Below are positions 45,958 through 57,058 of a stretch of DNA of 64,000 nt, one piece after another. Origin of the DNA: Leisingera sp. SS27 (lineage in GTDB: Bacteria > Pseudomonadota > Alphaproteobacteria > Rhodobacterales > Rhodobacteraceae). The stretch lies in the NCBI RefSeq assembly GCF_028368855.1, contig NZ_JAQNCY010000003.1, positions 124,001 through 188,000 on the forward strand, given 5' to 3'. The notes under the pieces are model-generated. The model was not told where the DNA came from. It ran no database searches and saw only the letters and a program-made list of their open reading frames with translations. The position numbers and the translations under genes are program-made. Every line of letters begins with the position of its first letter. Position 1 is the stretch's first letter.

Positions 45958-46941
45958 ATGACCGGATACCGTATCGACTGCCTGCAGTATGCCAACTGGT
46001 CCGAGAAAATTTTCCGCCAGCTGCGCGAGGGCGGCGTGGACGCAATCCATGTCACCATTGCCTATCACGAGACCTTCCGCGAGACGGTCCTGAACTTCGA
46101 GAAATGGAACCGCTGGTTCGAGCAGTACCCGGACCTGATTATGAAGGGGCAGTGGGCTTCTGACATCGACAAGGCCCGTGAAACCGGCCGCACGGCAGTG
46201 TTTTTTGGCTTTCAGAACCCCTCGCCGATGGAGGATGATATCGGGCTGGTCGAGATCCTGCACACGCTCGGCGCCCGATTCATGCAGCTCACCTACAATA
46301 ACCAGTCGCTGCTGGCGACGGGCTGCTACGAGGCCGAAGACATGGGCATCACCCGCATGGGCAAGCAGGTGATCAAGGAAATGAACCGGGTTGGCCTGGT
46401 CGTGGACATGAGCCATTCCGCTGACCGCTCCACCATTGAGGCGGCGGAGATTTCCACCCGTCCGATTGCCATAACCCATGCCAACCCGCATGAATGGTCG
46501 CCTGCGCTGCGCAACAAGAAGGATGACGTCATCCGCGCGGTCACCGGCCATGGCGGTATGCTGGGGTTCTCGGTCTATCCGCACCACTTGAAGGGCAAGT
46601 CCGACTGTACCCTGCAAAGCTTCTGCGAGATGATCGCGCGCACTGCCGAGAAATACGGGGTGGAGCATCTCGGGATCGGTACTGATCTCTGCCAGGATCA
46701 GCCCGACAGCATCGTTGAATGGATGCGCGTGGGCCGCTGGACGAAAGAGATCGACTACGGCGAAGGATCAGCCGCCGCACCGGGTTTCCCGGCAATGCCT
46801 AGCTGGTTCAACGATAACCGCGACTTTGGAAACATCGAAGAAGGCCTTCGCGCGACAGGCATGAACGATGACGAGGTCAGCGGCATCATGGGCGGGAACT
46901 GGTACCGGTTCTTTGCCGAAAACTTTGGCCCAAAGGGATAG
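45958..46941 (+). CDS. M19 (renal dipeptidase)-like protein lacking usual metal ligands
   Basis: A 327-residue amidohydrolase-fold protein. The second-half signatures of family M19 are kept: LTYNNQSLLATGCYE (about 111-125), VVDMSHSA with His153, ITHANPH with His174 and His178, and GIGTDLCQ with Asp243. The N-terminal DGHND metal motif is missing; the start reads MTGYRIDCLQYANWSEKIF. The bridging Glu of the usual GVEG is Gln86 (GFQNPSP). So a normal two-zinc centre is unlikely and true dipeptidase activity doubtful. The ATG follows GAGGTGCTTGA. From memory, a similar dipeptidase-like gene sits in Pseudomonas dimethylglycine clusters, also of unknown role. Confidence 0.8.
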   Translation: MTGYRIDCLQYANWSEKIFRQLREGGVDAIHVTIAYHETFRETVLNFEKWNRWFEQYPDLIMKGQWASDIDKARETGRTAVFFGFQNPSPMEDDIGLVEILHTLGARFMQLTYNNQSLLATGCYEAEDMGITRMGKQVIKEMNRVGLVVDMSHSADRSTIEAAEISTRPIAITHANPHEWSPALRNKKDDVIRAVTGHGGMLGFSVYPHHLKGKSDCTLQSFCEMIARTAEKYGVEHLGIGTDLCQDQPDSIVEWMRVGRWTKEIDYGEGSAAAPGFPAMPSWFNDNRDFGNIEEGLRATGMNDDEVSGIMGGNWYRFFAENFGPKG

Positions 46942-46944
46942 GTC

Positions 46945-48633
46945 ATGGAAACAACCGCGCAGACAACGATATCACGACGGGATCCGGCTCAGGTGATGCG
47001 CCTCAGCCGTCTTGGCTCTTTGCATCAGTGCCGCCTCAGCTTCATGCGGGTGCTCACTCGGCGGATGGCCCGGGAAAACTGGAGCTTTGCACGCCCCAAG
47101 TTCGATATCGATGCCAAGGGCGTCGGCGTGGCGGTGTATACTGCCACCGGCCCTGCGCGGACCTATTCTCTGATTGCCTTTGCGCACGACCTGCCGCCTG
47201 AAATGCGGTCGGACCGGGTGATTGCCACTGCCTGGGACGCTACCTTTACCCTGTTTGACGGGGTGCCAACGGACGACGACATTGAACGCTTGTCAAAAAA
47301 CGTGCCGTATCAGGAAGCGGGCCGGGTCAATGAGAAATCCCTGTCTGTTTCCCGCGCCAACCGCTCAGTGCGCCTCTGGGCGCATTTCGTTGACGCGCTA
47401 TCACAGGGCCGGCAGCCGGACCCCGCGCAGGTGGAGGCTGTCGGTTACCTGATGCGAACCACCGCCGTCTACGGCTCCGGCAAGCTGGGAGCTGCAGACC
47501 GTGAGGCGATTGCCGACCGCCCCGAACTCGTCGCACCATTCCAGGCAGAGATGCTGTCGGTCTATCTGACCCGCGTTTTTGTCCGCGATCTGGTTGAACA
47601 TATGGCCCGCGCAAAAGGCGGCGAAAACGCTGTGCCGCTGGCGCCGGAAACCGCACGGCGGCTGGGCATCGGCAATTCCACCGGCCTTGGCATGGCGCCG
47701 TATATCGTCAACCACCCGGTGCTGTTCAACAACTGGATCATGGCGCGGGAAGAGGCGATTGCCCGGGTGCGATCGGTCGAAACTGCGACCGATGAGGAAG
47801 CCGCTTGCTTCCGCCGGATGCTGCGGCGGAGCGAGCTGTCAGCAGGGCGCTGGCACTCCGAACACCCAGTGCAGATCGAAAAACTGGCCAGCCTGCGCAA
47901 GGATCTGGATGCGCTGGCCGCCTGGGTCGCCTCCGATGATTTGCTCAACGATAAACCCTGGAACCGCTTGATCCGCTGGAGCGAGACAGAACTGAGCCTT
48001 GAAGGGCAGGAACTGGCGGCTTCGCTGATCCTTGAACCCTATGCTGAGCTGGTGGACGGGCTGTCCGACTGCATGGCCGACGCAAACAAAGACGCCTTTA
48101 TCATCAACGGTGCTATGCCGGTCGCGCAGGTGCGGGAGCTTCTCAGGGACAGTTTTGGCTGGGCGCTGGATCTGGACTGGTCTGCCCGCGAAAACATCGC
48201 CCGCGCCTGGTATGTCTCGGAGGAGAAACTGGAGCCGCGCATGGGCGAGCGTTTTGATGAGCCGATTGCTGAATATGAACAGCCGCTGGCCCCGGCCCGC
48301 GACGCGGCTGCCGCTCATGCAGCGCTGGCCGGCTGGGAGGGAGAGGAGCCCATCGCAGCTTTCCTGCTGCGCCATCCGGAACACCGCCACACCGTGCGCC
48401 GGGCGCAGATGAGCCTGGTTGCGCCTTATGGTGAAATCCGCAGCAACACCATCAGCGATCGTGTGCTGCCGATCGATATGCTGCGGGCCAAGCTTGCGTT
48501 TTTTGGGGCCACCCATTTCGACCCGCGTTCTGACCGCTGGGTGCGGATCTGCATGTATGCGGGTGCGCCGTATCCGGAGGACCTGTCCACCTCCAACGCC
48601 GATCTGTGGGTTTATCCGGAGGCAGACCAATGA
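46945..48633 (+). CDS. 562-residue protein of unrecognised family in the catabolic operon
   Basis: A soluble protein with no signal peptide or membrane segment and no motif I recognise. It begins after a 3-base gap from the M19-like gene and overlaps the DUF3726-like gene by 28 bases, so all three are probably made together. Features that can be seen: a basic N-terminus (LSRLGSLHQCRLSFMRVLTRRM), repeated Trp-rich helices, an invariant-looking NSTGLGMAPYIVNHPVLFN block at about 250, and a C-terminal SLVAPYGEIRSNTISDRVLP with HFDPRSDRWVRICMY. The N-Ser-Thr-Gly-Leu-Gly-Met stretch could bind a nucleotide or substrate. I cannot assign a function. Confidence 0.8.
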   Translation: METTAQTTISRRDPAQVMRLSRLGSLHQCRLSFMRVLTRRMARENWSFARPKFDIDAKGVGVAVYTATGPARTYSLIAFAHDLPPEMRSDRVIATAWDATFTLFDGVPTDDDIERLSKNVPYQEAGRVNEKSLSVSRANRSVRLWAHFVDALSQGRQPDPAQVEAVGYLMRTTAVYGSGKLGAADREAIADRPELVAPFQAEMLSVYLTRVFVRDLVEHMARAKGGENAVPLAPETARRLGIGNSTGLGMAPYIVNHPVLFNNWIMAREEAIARVRSVETATDEEAACFRRMLRRSELSAGRWHSEHPVQIEKLASLRKDLDALAAWVASDDLLNDKPWNRLIRWSETELSLEGQELAASLILEPYAELVDGLSDCMADANKDAFIINGAMPVAQVRELLRDSFGWALDLDWSARENIARAWYVSEEKLEPRMGERFDEPIAEYEQPLAPARDAAAAHAALAGWEGEEPIAAFLLRHPEHRHTVRRAQMSLVAPYGEIRSNTISDRVLPIDMLRAKLAFFGATHFDPRSDRWVRICMYAGAPYPEDLSTSNADLWVYPEADQ

Positions 48634-49259
48634 GCTATGCGCTGAACGAAGTCGAAGCCACCGCCAAACGTGCCGCCCGCGGCGCGGGTTACAATTGGGG
48701 GCTGGCCGAGGAGGCCGCAAAGGCCACCCGCTGGCTCTGTGCGCAAGGGTTGGACGGAACCGCCGTACTGGCAGGCTTGCTTGAGGCGGGATATGCCGCG
48801 GACCTGTCCGCCCATGTGCCGCAAAGCTTGCAGGGAGAGTGGCAGGCCGGGGCACCGCTCTGTCCGCTGGCAACCGGTGCTGCCGTGTCGGACTGCGCTG
48901 CCGGTCTGAAGCAGGCTCCTCTAGAGCTTGGATCTGTCTCCCAGCCCGCGATGGTCCTGCCTTTCGCGGCGTTGGCCGCCCGCCAAACAGGCACCTGCAT
49001 CACTGTCGAAGGGAAGGGCTTTCAAGCCGTTACCGACGGGTTCCAGCTGCAGTGCGAAGGCACTCTCCCGGATGCGGCGGACAGGCTGACAATCCGCGCT
49101 GCGGGTAATATCGCCCAGCCGAACCCAAGCTGCACCCGGGCAGAACCGGAGGAGTCCGTCTGGGCTACCCTGAACCGCTATGCCCATAAAACCTACGCTC
49201 CGGCCACTGAGGAGTCGCGCCTGCTGGGCGCCGGCGCCGGACTGTCGGACAACGACTGA
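48606..49259 (+). CDS. DUF3726-like protein
   Basis: A 217-residue soluble protein. The N-terminus (LNEVEATAKRAARGAGYNWG LAEEA) is the part I associate with DUF3726, from memory. There is a hydrophobic middle (QPAMVLPFAALAARQTG) but no signal peptide. Overlaps the 562-residue gene and precedes the Ldh2 reductase by 12 bases. A helper or processing role in the pathway is possible; function unknown. Confidence 0.65.
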   Translation: MGLSGGRPMSYALNEVEATAKRAARGAGYNWGLAEEAAKATRWLCAQGLDGTAVLAGLLEAGYAADLSAHVPQSLQGEWQAGAPLCPLATGAAVSDCAAGLKQAPLELGSVSQPAMVLPFAALAARQTGTCITVEGKGFQAVTDGFQLQCEGTLPDAADRLTIRAAGNIAQPNPSCTRAEPEESVWATLNRYAHKTYAPATEESRLLGAGAGLSDND

Positions 49260-49271
49260 AGAGGCGTCAAC

Positions 49272-50282
49272 ATGACCGAAACCAGAACCATGACCCTTGC
49301 CGAGATCGAGGACCTGTCCTTCCGCGCCCTGGTGGCCGCAGGCACGTCCGAGGCCAACGCCCGCCCGCTGGCGGTCGCCACAGCCGCGACTGAGGCAGAC
49401 GGCGTCGCCAGCCATGGCCTCGCCTATATCCCGATCTATGCTGAGCATGTGCAATGCGGAAAGGTGGACGGGCAGGCGGTTCCAGTGCTGGCCCGCCCGC
49501 GTCCCGGTGTCGTGGCGGTGGATGCCGCCACCGGCTTTGCCCATTCCGCCATCGATCAGGGCTTTGAGGCGCTGATCCCGGCGGTACGCGAGCAGGGCGT
49601 CGCGGTTCTGGCGATTCGTAACAGCTACAACTGCGGTGTTCTGGGCTACCATACCGCCCGCCTGGCACGCGCCGGGCTGGTCGGCCTCGGCTTCACCAAC
49701 GCGCCGGCTTCCATTGCGCCGTCGGGTGGTAAAAAGCCGGTTGTCGGCACCAATCCGTTCTCGGTTGCTGTGCCAGGCGCGGACGGCGAGCCGGAACTGC
49801 TGATCGACCAGAGCGCCAGCACCATTGCCAAAAGCGAAGTGATGAAGCACGCCCGCGAGGGCAAGGAAATCCCGCTGGGCTGGGCGCTGGATGCCGACGG
49901 CAACCCGACCACCGATCCGGATGCAGGCCTCAAGGGTTCGATGGCGCCTTCGGGCGGTTACAAGGGTGTCGGCGTTGCGCTGCTGACCGAAATCATGGCT
50001 GCCGCGCTGACCGGCGCGACCCTTGGCATCAACGCCTCGCCCTTCTCGGGCACTGCAGGCGGGCCGCCGAAAACCGGCCAGATGTTCATTGCAATCGACC
50101 CGGATGCGACAGCAAATGACGCTTTTGGTGCCGGAATGGCCGGGATCGTGGAAGCGGTGCGCGGGCAAGACGGCGCACATCTGCCCGGAGACGGGCGGCG
50201 GGCAAAGCGCTTGCAGGCCCGTCAGGACGGCGTCGCTGTCAGCGTAGCAACGCTGGCGAGGATCGAAGCCCTGCTGGGCTGA
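49272..50282 (+). CDS. Ldh2-family NAD(P)H oxidoreductase (imine/2-keto acid reductase type)
   Basis: A 336-residue enzyme of the malate/L-lactate dehydrogenase (Ldh_2) family, whose members reduce 2-keto acids, delta1-pyrroline-2-carboxylate or delta1-piperideine-2-carboxylate. Seen: ADGVASHGLAYIPIYAEHV with the conserved Ser-His-Gly, VVAVDAATGFAHSAID, NSYNCGVLGYHTARLA where DpkA-type enzymes have NSHH, GTNPFSVAVPG and SGGYKGVGVALLTEIM. GAGGCGTCAAC precedes the ATG. With the semialdehyde-type ALDH it suggests breakdown of a cyclic imino acid or hydroxy acid. The exact substrate cannot be read. Confidence 0.85.
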   Translation: MTETRTMTLAEIEDLSFRALVAAGTSEANARPLAVATAATEADGVASHGLAYIPIYAEHVQCGKVDGQAVPVLARPRPGVVAVDAATGFAHSAIDQGFEALIPAVREQGVAVLAIRNSYNCGVLGYHTARLARAGLVGLGFTNAPASIAPSGGKKPVVGTNPFSVAVPGADGEPELLIDQSASTIAKSEVMKHAREGKEIPLGWALDADGNPTTDPDAGLKGSMAPSGGYKGVGVALLTEIMAAALTGATLGINASPFSGTAGGPPKTGQMFIAIDPDATANDAFGAGMAGIVEAVRGQDGAHLPGDGRRAKRLQARQDGVAVSVATLARIEALLG

Positions 50283-50359
50283 CGCCAGATACCGGCGGTT
50301 GCGCGAACCGCCGGACAATCCGCACCCCGGTGCGGCACGTGCGAAACGGGAGGAAACGC

Positions 50360-52183
50360 ATGTCAATAAAACAACCTTTTACGGATCTGGAGATCAAGAC
50401 CTCCGACGAGGGCTTCTACAAGGGGCACAGCGTCGAGATCGCCTTGCTCAGCAAGGGGATCATGGTCGCCCTGGTTCTTTGGGCACTGGTCTGGCCGGCA
50501 AACGCTACTGGCGTGCTGGGCAGCCTCAACTGGCGTATTCTTGAGGATTTCAACGCCTTCTACATCGTCATCGTCGGTTTCTTCGCCTTTTTCCTGTTTG
50601 TGGTCGCCGCATTGCCGCAAACCGGTAAGCGGATCATGGGGGGACCGGGCCAAGGCAAGGAATTCTCGGATTTCTCGTGGTTCTCGATGATGTTCGGCGC
50701 CGGTCTGGGCGTCGGCCTGATGGTCTTCGCAACCGCTGAGCCGCTGGGCCTGTGGGGTTCCAACCCCGTGGTTCTGGCGCAGGAAGTGGCCGGAAACACC
50801 GAAGAAGCGGTACAGTCCGGCTTCCGCTACACCTTCCTGCACTACGGCTTTCACGCCTGGGCTATCTATGTGGTGACCGGCCTGTCGCTGGCCTACTACG
50901 CCTATACCCGTGACATGCCGCTGACCATCCGCACTGCGCTGACTCCGCTGTTCGGTAAGCTGATGAACGGTTTCCTGGGTCACGTCGTTGACGTGCTGGG
51001 TGTTGTCGCCACCATCCTGGGTGTCTCCGTGACTATCGGCTTCGGTGTGTCCCAGTTCGTGGACGGCGCCTATGCCATCACCGGCATGGAGTGGATGATG
51101 GACATGAGCGGCGATGCACCGGCACCGGGCACCGTTGGCCTGCTGGCCGGCCTGTTCGCAATCATGGGTCTGTCGATCATCTCGGCTGTGTCCGGCGTTG
51201 GCCGCGGCGTGAAGTATCTGTCGAACCTGAACCTGGTTCTGTCGATCATCCTGCTGCTGACCTTCGTGGTCTTCGGTTCCTTCATGTTCGCCATGACCAC
51301 CTATGCGTCCGCCTTCGTGGACTACATCCTGCACTTCACCTCGCTGAGCTTCGGCGCCTATGGCCCGCAGTCGGCAGCTGACTTCGCAGCAGCCCTTCCG
51401 GCGGATGCCGCACCCTACGCAGATGCTCTGCGCGGCGGTGCAACCAATGCCTGGGGTTCCTTCGATGGCTTCAAGTCCGGCCTGGAAGGCGAAGCTGCTG
51501 CTCTGTCCGACGACGTTCTGGCAGCAACCTATGCAGCCGGTGAAGCACAGCGCCAGTTCGGCTGGCAGGCTGGCTGGACCACCTTCTACTGGGCCTGGTG
51601 GATTGCTTTCTCGCCCTTCGTCGGCCTGTTCCTGGCACGCATTTCCCGTGGCCGTTCGGTGCGTGAGTTCATCGTGGGCTGCGTGTTCGCACCGGCGCTG
51701 GTCTGCTTTGCCTGGATGACCATCCTGGGCGGCACTGCCATCGACCTGGAACTGACCGGCGGCGCCGAAGGCGCAATCATCGGCGCATCGAACACCGCCA
51801 AGCTGTTCGTGACCCTGGGCCAGATGATCGACGGCGGCCTGCTGTCCGGCATCACCATCATGTGCGTTGTGCTGATCATGACCTTTCTGGTCACCTCGGC
51901 AGACTCCGGCATCCTGGTGATGAACACCATCATGTCCGGCGGCGACCAGAACATCGGCAACAAGCACAAGATCGTTTGGGGCCTGATCCTGACCGCCGTG
52001 ATCGGCACCCTGCTGTTCGCAGGCAAGCAGAACGGCGGAGCCGATCCGATGGAAGCGCTGAAAAGCGCGATGATCATCGGCGCGCTGCCCTTCACCATGG
52101 TCATGGGCCTGATGTGCGTGTCCCTGGCCAAGGCGCTGTTCCGCGACGGCCAGCGTGAAAAGGCTGCGGCTCCGGCCGAATGA
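50360..52183 (+). CDS. BCCT family transporter
   Basis: A 607-residue carrier of the betaine/carnitine/choline family with about 12 membrane segments. GLGVGLMVFATAEPLGLWGSNP is the signature first loop and FYWAWWIAFSPFVGLFLARISRG carries the conserved Trp-rich segment of TM8. LVTSADSGILVMNTIMSGG is also conserved. A loop of about 65 residues, rich in Ala and Asp (around 345-410), interrupts the middle. The start at 50360 follows GGGAGGAAACGC. As the last gene of the LysR-linked operon it most likely imports the operon's substrate, a quaternary ammonium or sulfonium zwitterion by family habit. Confidence 0.92.
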   Translation: MSIKQPFTDLEIKTSDEGFYKGHSVEIALLSKGIMVALVLWALVWPANATGVLGSLNWRILEDFNAFYIVIVGFFAFFLFVVAALPQTGKRIMGGPGQGKEFSDFSWFSMMFGAGLGVGLMVFATAEPLGLWGSNPVVLAQEVAGNTEEAVQSGFRYTFLHYGFHAWAIYVVTGLSLAYYAYTRDMPLTIRTALTPLFGKLMNGFLGHVVDVLGVVATILGVSVTIGFGVSQFVDGAYAITGMEWMMDMSGDAPAPGTVGLLAGLFAIMGLSIISAVSGVGRGVKYLSNLNLVLSIILLLTFVVFGSFMFAMTTYASAFVDYILHFTSLSFGAYGPQSAADFAAALPADAAPYADALRGGATNAWGSFDGFKSGLEGEAAALSDDVLAATYAAGEAQRQFGWQAGWTTFYWAWWIAFSPFVGLFLARISRGRSVREFIVGCVFAPALVCFAWMTILGGTAIDLELTGGAEGAIIGASNTAKLFVTLGQMIDGGLLSGITIMCVVLIMTFLVTSADSGILVMNTIMSGGDQNIGNKHKIVWGLILTAVIGTLLFAGKQNGGADPMEALKSAMIIGALPFTMVMGLMCVSLAKALFRDGQREKAAAPAE

Positions 52184-52248
52184 ACAAAACACCGGGCAGC
52201 GCTGCCGCGCTTGCCCGGCCGTTTTCGAACCGCCCCTGATGGGGTTGA

Positions 52249-52280
52249 GAAGCCGGAGGAAAGATCCTCCGGCTTCTTTT
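52249..52280 (+). terminator. Terminator after the BCCT gene
   Basis: A perfect 12-bp stem, GAAGCCGGAGGA / TCCTCCGGCTTC, with loop AAGA, followed by a T4 run. Confidence 0.88.
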
Positions 52281-52315
52281 ATTGCCGTGCAGCGGCGGGC
52301 TGGAACACCGCGCAC

Positions 52316-52344
52316 AAAAAGGCGCCCCGGATATCCGGGGCGCC
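52316..52344 (-). terminator. Terminator of katG
   Basis: The perfect 24-base palindrome GGCGCCCCGGATATCCGGGG CGCC lies 22 bases after the katG stop. On the minus strand a T5 run follows. Confidence 0.88.
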
Positions 52345-52366
52345 TCTATGCTTTGCCTTTGGCGGT

Positions 52367-54706
<2,340 letters not shown>

Positions 54707-54775
54707 TCATGAGGCTAGCAGGGAAAAGTCATTGGGATAAGTTGCATTTATTCATCGCTCTGATAATCAATTCCT

Positions 54776-55693
54776 ATGATAAACGTGACCCTTCGCCAGA
54801 TGCGCTACTTCGAGGCGCTGGCCCTGCACCGCCATTTCGGACGCGCGGCCGATGCCTGCGCGGTGTCTCAGCCAGCTTTGTCTGTTCAGATCAAGGAGTT
54901 GGAGGAGGCACTGGGCGTGCAGCTGGTGGAACGCGGAGCCCGACAGGTGCGGCTCACCAGCCTGGGCGAGGATCTGGCCGCCCGCGTGCGCGGCATTCTG
55001 CGCTCGGTGGATGAGCTGGGCGAGCTGGCGCGGGCCTCGCGTGACGGGCTGGCAGGGCGGCTGCGCATCGGGGTGATTCCCACCATTGCACCCTATTTGC
55101 TGCCCTCCATCGTGGGTACGCTCACCCGCCAGTACCCCGAGGCCGACATCCGCGTCCGCGAAACGGTGACGCCCAAGCTGCTGGAGGAGCTGGGGGAGGG
55201 GCGGCTTGACACGGCCATCGTCGCACTGCCGGTGTCTGAGCCATCCTATGAAGAGGTGCCGCTGTTTGCTGAGGACTTTGTTCTGGTGCGCCCGGGAGAA
55301 GATGCCGGCACGCCGGTTCCGGGTCCCGAAGGCTTGCGCGAGATGCGCCTCCTGCTGCTGGAGGAGGGGCATTGCTTCCGCGATCAGGCGCTCTCCTTCT
55401 GCAACATGCAGTCCGCCGCCCCGCGGGAACTCTTGGACGGCAGCTCCCTGTCAACTCTGGTGCAGATGGTCAGCGCCGGGATCGGTGTGACGCTGATCCC
55501 GGAAATGGCGGTGCCGGTGGAAACCCGCTCGGCGGAAGTGTCGGTTGCCCGTTTCCGCGACCCGCAACCCTCGCGCACCATCGGCATGATCTGGCGCCGC
55601 AGCAACCCGCTGGCACGGCAGCTGATGCAGGTGGCAGAGGTGGTCCGCCAGGCTGCGGACGGGTTGCGGTCCAGCTATGCGCCGATGGGCTGA
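54776..55693 (+). CDS. oxyR: Hydrogen peroxide-responsive regulator OxyR
   Basis: A 305-residue LysR-type regulator. The N-terminal helix-turn-helix is FGRAADACAVSQPALSVQIK. The redox pair that marks OxyR is present: Cys200 and Cys209 in LLLLEEGHCFRDQALSFCNM, matching the Cys199/Cys208 pair of E. coli. Divergent from katG across 207 bases that include an AT-rich stretch (CTGATAATCAATTCCTATGATAA) just ahead of oxyR. Oxidation of the cysteines should switch on katG. Confidence 0.95.
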   Translation: MINVTLRQMRYFEALALHRHFGRAADACAVSQPALSVQIKELEEALGVQLVERGARQVRLTSLGEDLAARVRGILRSVDELGELARASRDGLAGRLRIGVIPTIAPYLLPSIVGTLTRQYPEADIRVRETVTPKLLEELGEGRLDTAIVALPVSEPSYEEVPLFAEDFVLVRPGEDAGTPVPGPEGLREMRLLLLEEGHCFRDQALSFCNMQSAAPRELLDGSSLSTLVQMVSAGIGVTLIPEMAVPVETRSAEVSVARFRDPQPSRTIGMIWRRSNPLARQLMQVAEVVRQAADGLRSSYAPMG

Positions 55694-55881
55694 CGTAAGG
55701 TTCGCAGTGCTGCGCTCGGGCTGCCCTGCAGGCGGCTTGCCGCCTGAGACGTCCCGGATGCATTGGAAATGGTGCCTATAGAGCACGCTCACAGGCATAT
55801 TGGCGGCCCACTGTTTCCAGGCGCGCGCCGCATTGTTAATGTTTCGTTAATAATTAAAAGACGAAGCAGGCATACAGGCAG

Positions 55882-56943
55882 ATGAAGACGGGCTTTCGTG
55901 GCACGTTTGTTATTTCCTGGTCGCAAACCGAGATCGACGGCCTTCCGGCTGCGCCCATGGACGCACTTGATGCGGGGGCGGCGTGGTCCTGGCACGGAGA
56001 TGCCGTGCAGGTGGATGGGCCTGCAGGGCTTTTGCGGCTGGATGGGGCAAACGGCGAGGCAGAATTGCGCCGCCGGGCGGCACGTTCGGTGCGCCGGCTG
56101 GTGGGGGCTGCGGTGCAGAACAGGACCGATCTCGCGGCGGTCGAGTTCGACGAGCCTCTGATGGACAGCTGGTTTGTTGTCACCAATGGGGTGCAAAGCT
56201 TCACGGCTACGGTGATAGAGACGGGGCCGGGCCAGAACCCGCTATTGATGTTTGTTGATCAGCTGCCGCCGCGCCGCACCGACCTGTGGGTCGTGCACCA
56301 CGTGCTTGGCGCCGCCGGGACAGCCCGTCCAGGTGGCGAAGCCGGGGTCATCTGCTTTACACCCGGCACGCGGATTGCAACCCCTGACGGGCCGCAGCCG
56401 GTGGAGCAGCTGCGCGAAGGCGGCAAGGTTCAGACACGGGACAATGGCGTGCAGGAAATCCTCTGGATCGGATCCCGCCGGATCAGCGGCGCACGGCTGT
56501 ACGTCATGCCGCAGTTGCGGCCAGTCCGCATTCAGGCGGGGGCCTTGGGTATTGACCGGCCGGAGCGGGAACTGCTGGTCTCCCCTGATCACCGGATGCT
56601 GCTGCGCGGTGCCGGAGTGCGGGCACTGTTCAACACCCCCGAGGTACTGGTTGCTGCCGGTGATCTGGTCAATGGCTCCACCATCCAGCCCGACACCTCC
56701 GTGCGCGAAGTCACCTATATCCACCTGATGCTGGCCAGTCACCAGGTGCTCTGGGCCAACGGAGTGGAAACGGAGAGCTTCCATCCTTCCAACGCGTCGC
56801 TGACTGCACTGAGCGGGCCTGACAGGGATCGCCTGTTCCGGCTGCAGCCGGAGCTGGAGCATAGTCCGCAGGCCTATGGCGCCCATGCGCGCCGCAACCT
56901 CAGCGCCACCGAAGCGGCGATTCTGAGGCATGAAGCAGCCTGA
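55882..56943 (+). CDS. Hint-domain protein
   Basis: A 353-residue protein with a Hedgehog/intein-type (Hint) domain at about residues 155-300. It begins VICFTPGTRIATPDGPQPVE, with the catalytic Cys at the start, and has LLVSPDHRMLL and VTYIHLMLASHQVLWANGVETESFHPS later. Hint domains in Rhodobacterales often stand in large secreted proteins; here the N-terminal part (about 150 residues, no signal peptide) is unrecognised. No extein-like C-terminal Asn-Cys/Ser junction is clear, so self-cleavage without splicing is the more likely chemistry if it is active. Transcribed alone between oxyR and rpsD. Confidence 0.8.
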   Translation: MKTGFRGTFVISWSQTEIDGLPAAPMDALDAGAAWSWHGDAVQVDGPAGLLRLDGANGEAELRRRAARSVRRLVGAAVQNRTDLAAVEFDEPLMDSWFVVTNGVQSFTATVIETGPGQNPLLMFVDQLPPRRTDLWVVHHVLGAAGTARPGGEAGVICFTPGTRIATPDGPQPVEQLREGGKVQTRDNGVQEILWIGSRRISGARLYVMPQLRPVRIQAGALGIDRPERELLVSPDHRMLLRGAGVRALFNTPEVLVAAGDLVNGSTIQPDTSVREVTYIHLMLASHQVLWANGVETESFHPSNASLTALSGPDRDRLFRLQPELEHSPQAYGAHARRNLSATEAAILRHEAA

Positions 56944-57030
56944 AGCCTTTTTCCGGCAAGGCCGGGATGCTATTTCGCGGCCGAGGCCGCGGTTCGACGC
57001 AGATTTCCGGCCGAAGACCCCTTCACAGTG

Positions 57031-57058
57031 TTGACTCTGCCCCATCCCCCTATATAAG
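57031..57058 (+). promoter_or_regulatory. Promoter of rpsD
   Basis: TTGACT (57031-57036) and TATAAG (57053-57058) with 16 bases between, close to sigma-70 consensus. A leader of about 95 bases follows. It holds small hairpins, including GCC-GAAA-GGC at about 57112, and may take part in S4 autoregulation. Confidence 0.65.

Noticed and set aside
46945-48633. Reading the 562-residue protein as a BcsA-like or phage protein
   Set aside because: No membrane helices, glycosyltransferase motifs or phage neighbours are present. It is better left unassigned.
50363-52315. 650-residue frame opposite the BCCT gene
   Set aside because: Its His/Gln-rich composition is typical of the reverse complement of a GC-rich membrane-protein gene. 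The BCCT gene on the other strand is unmistakable.
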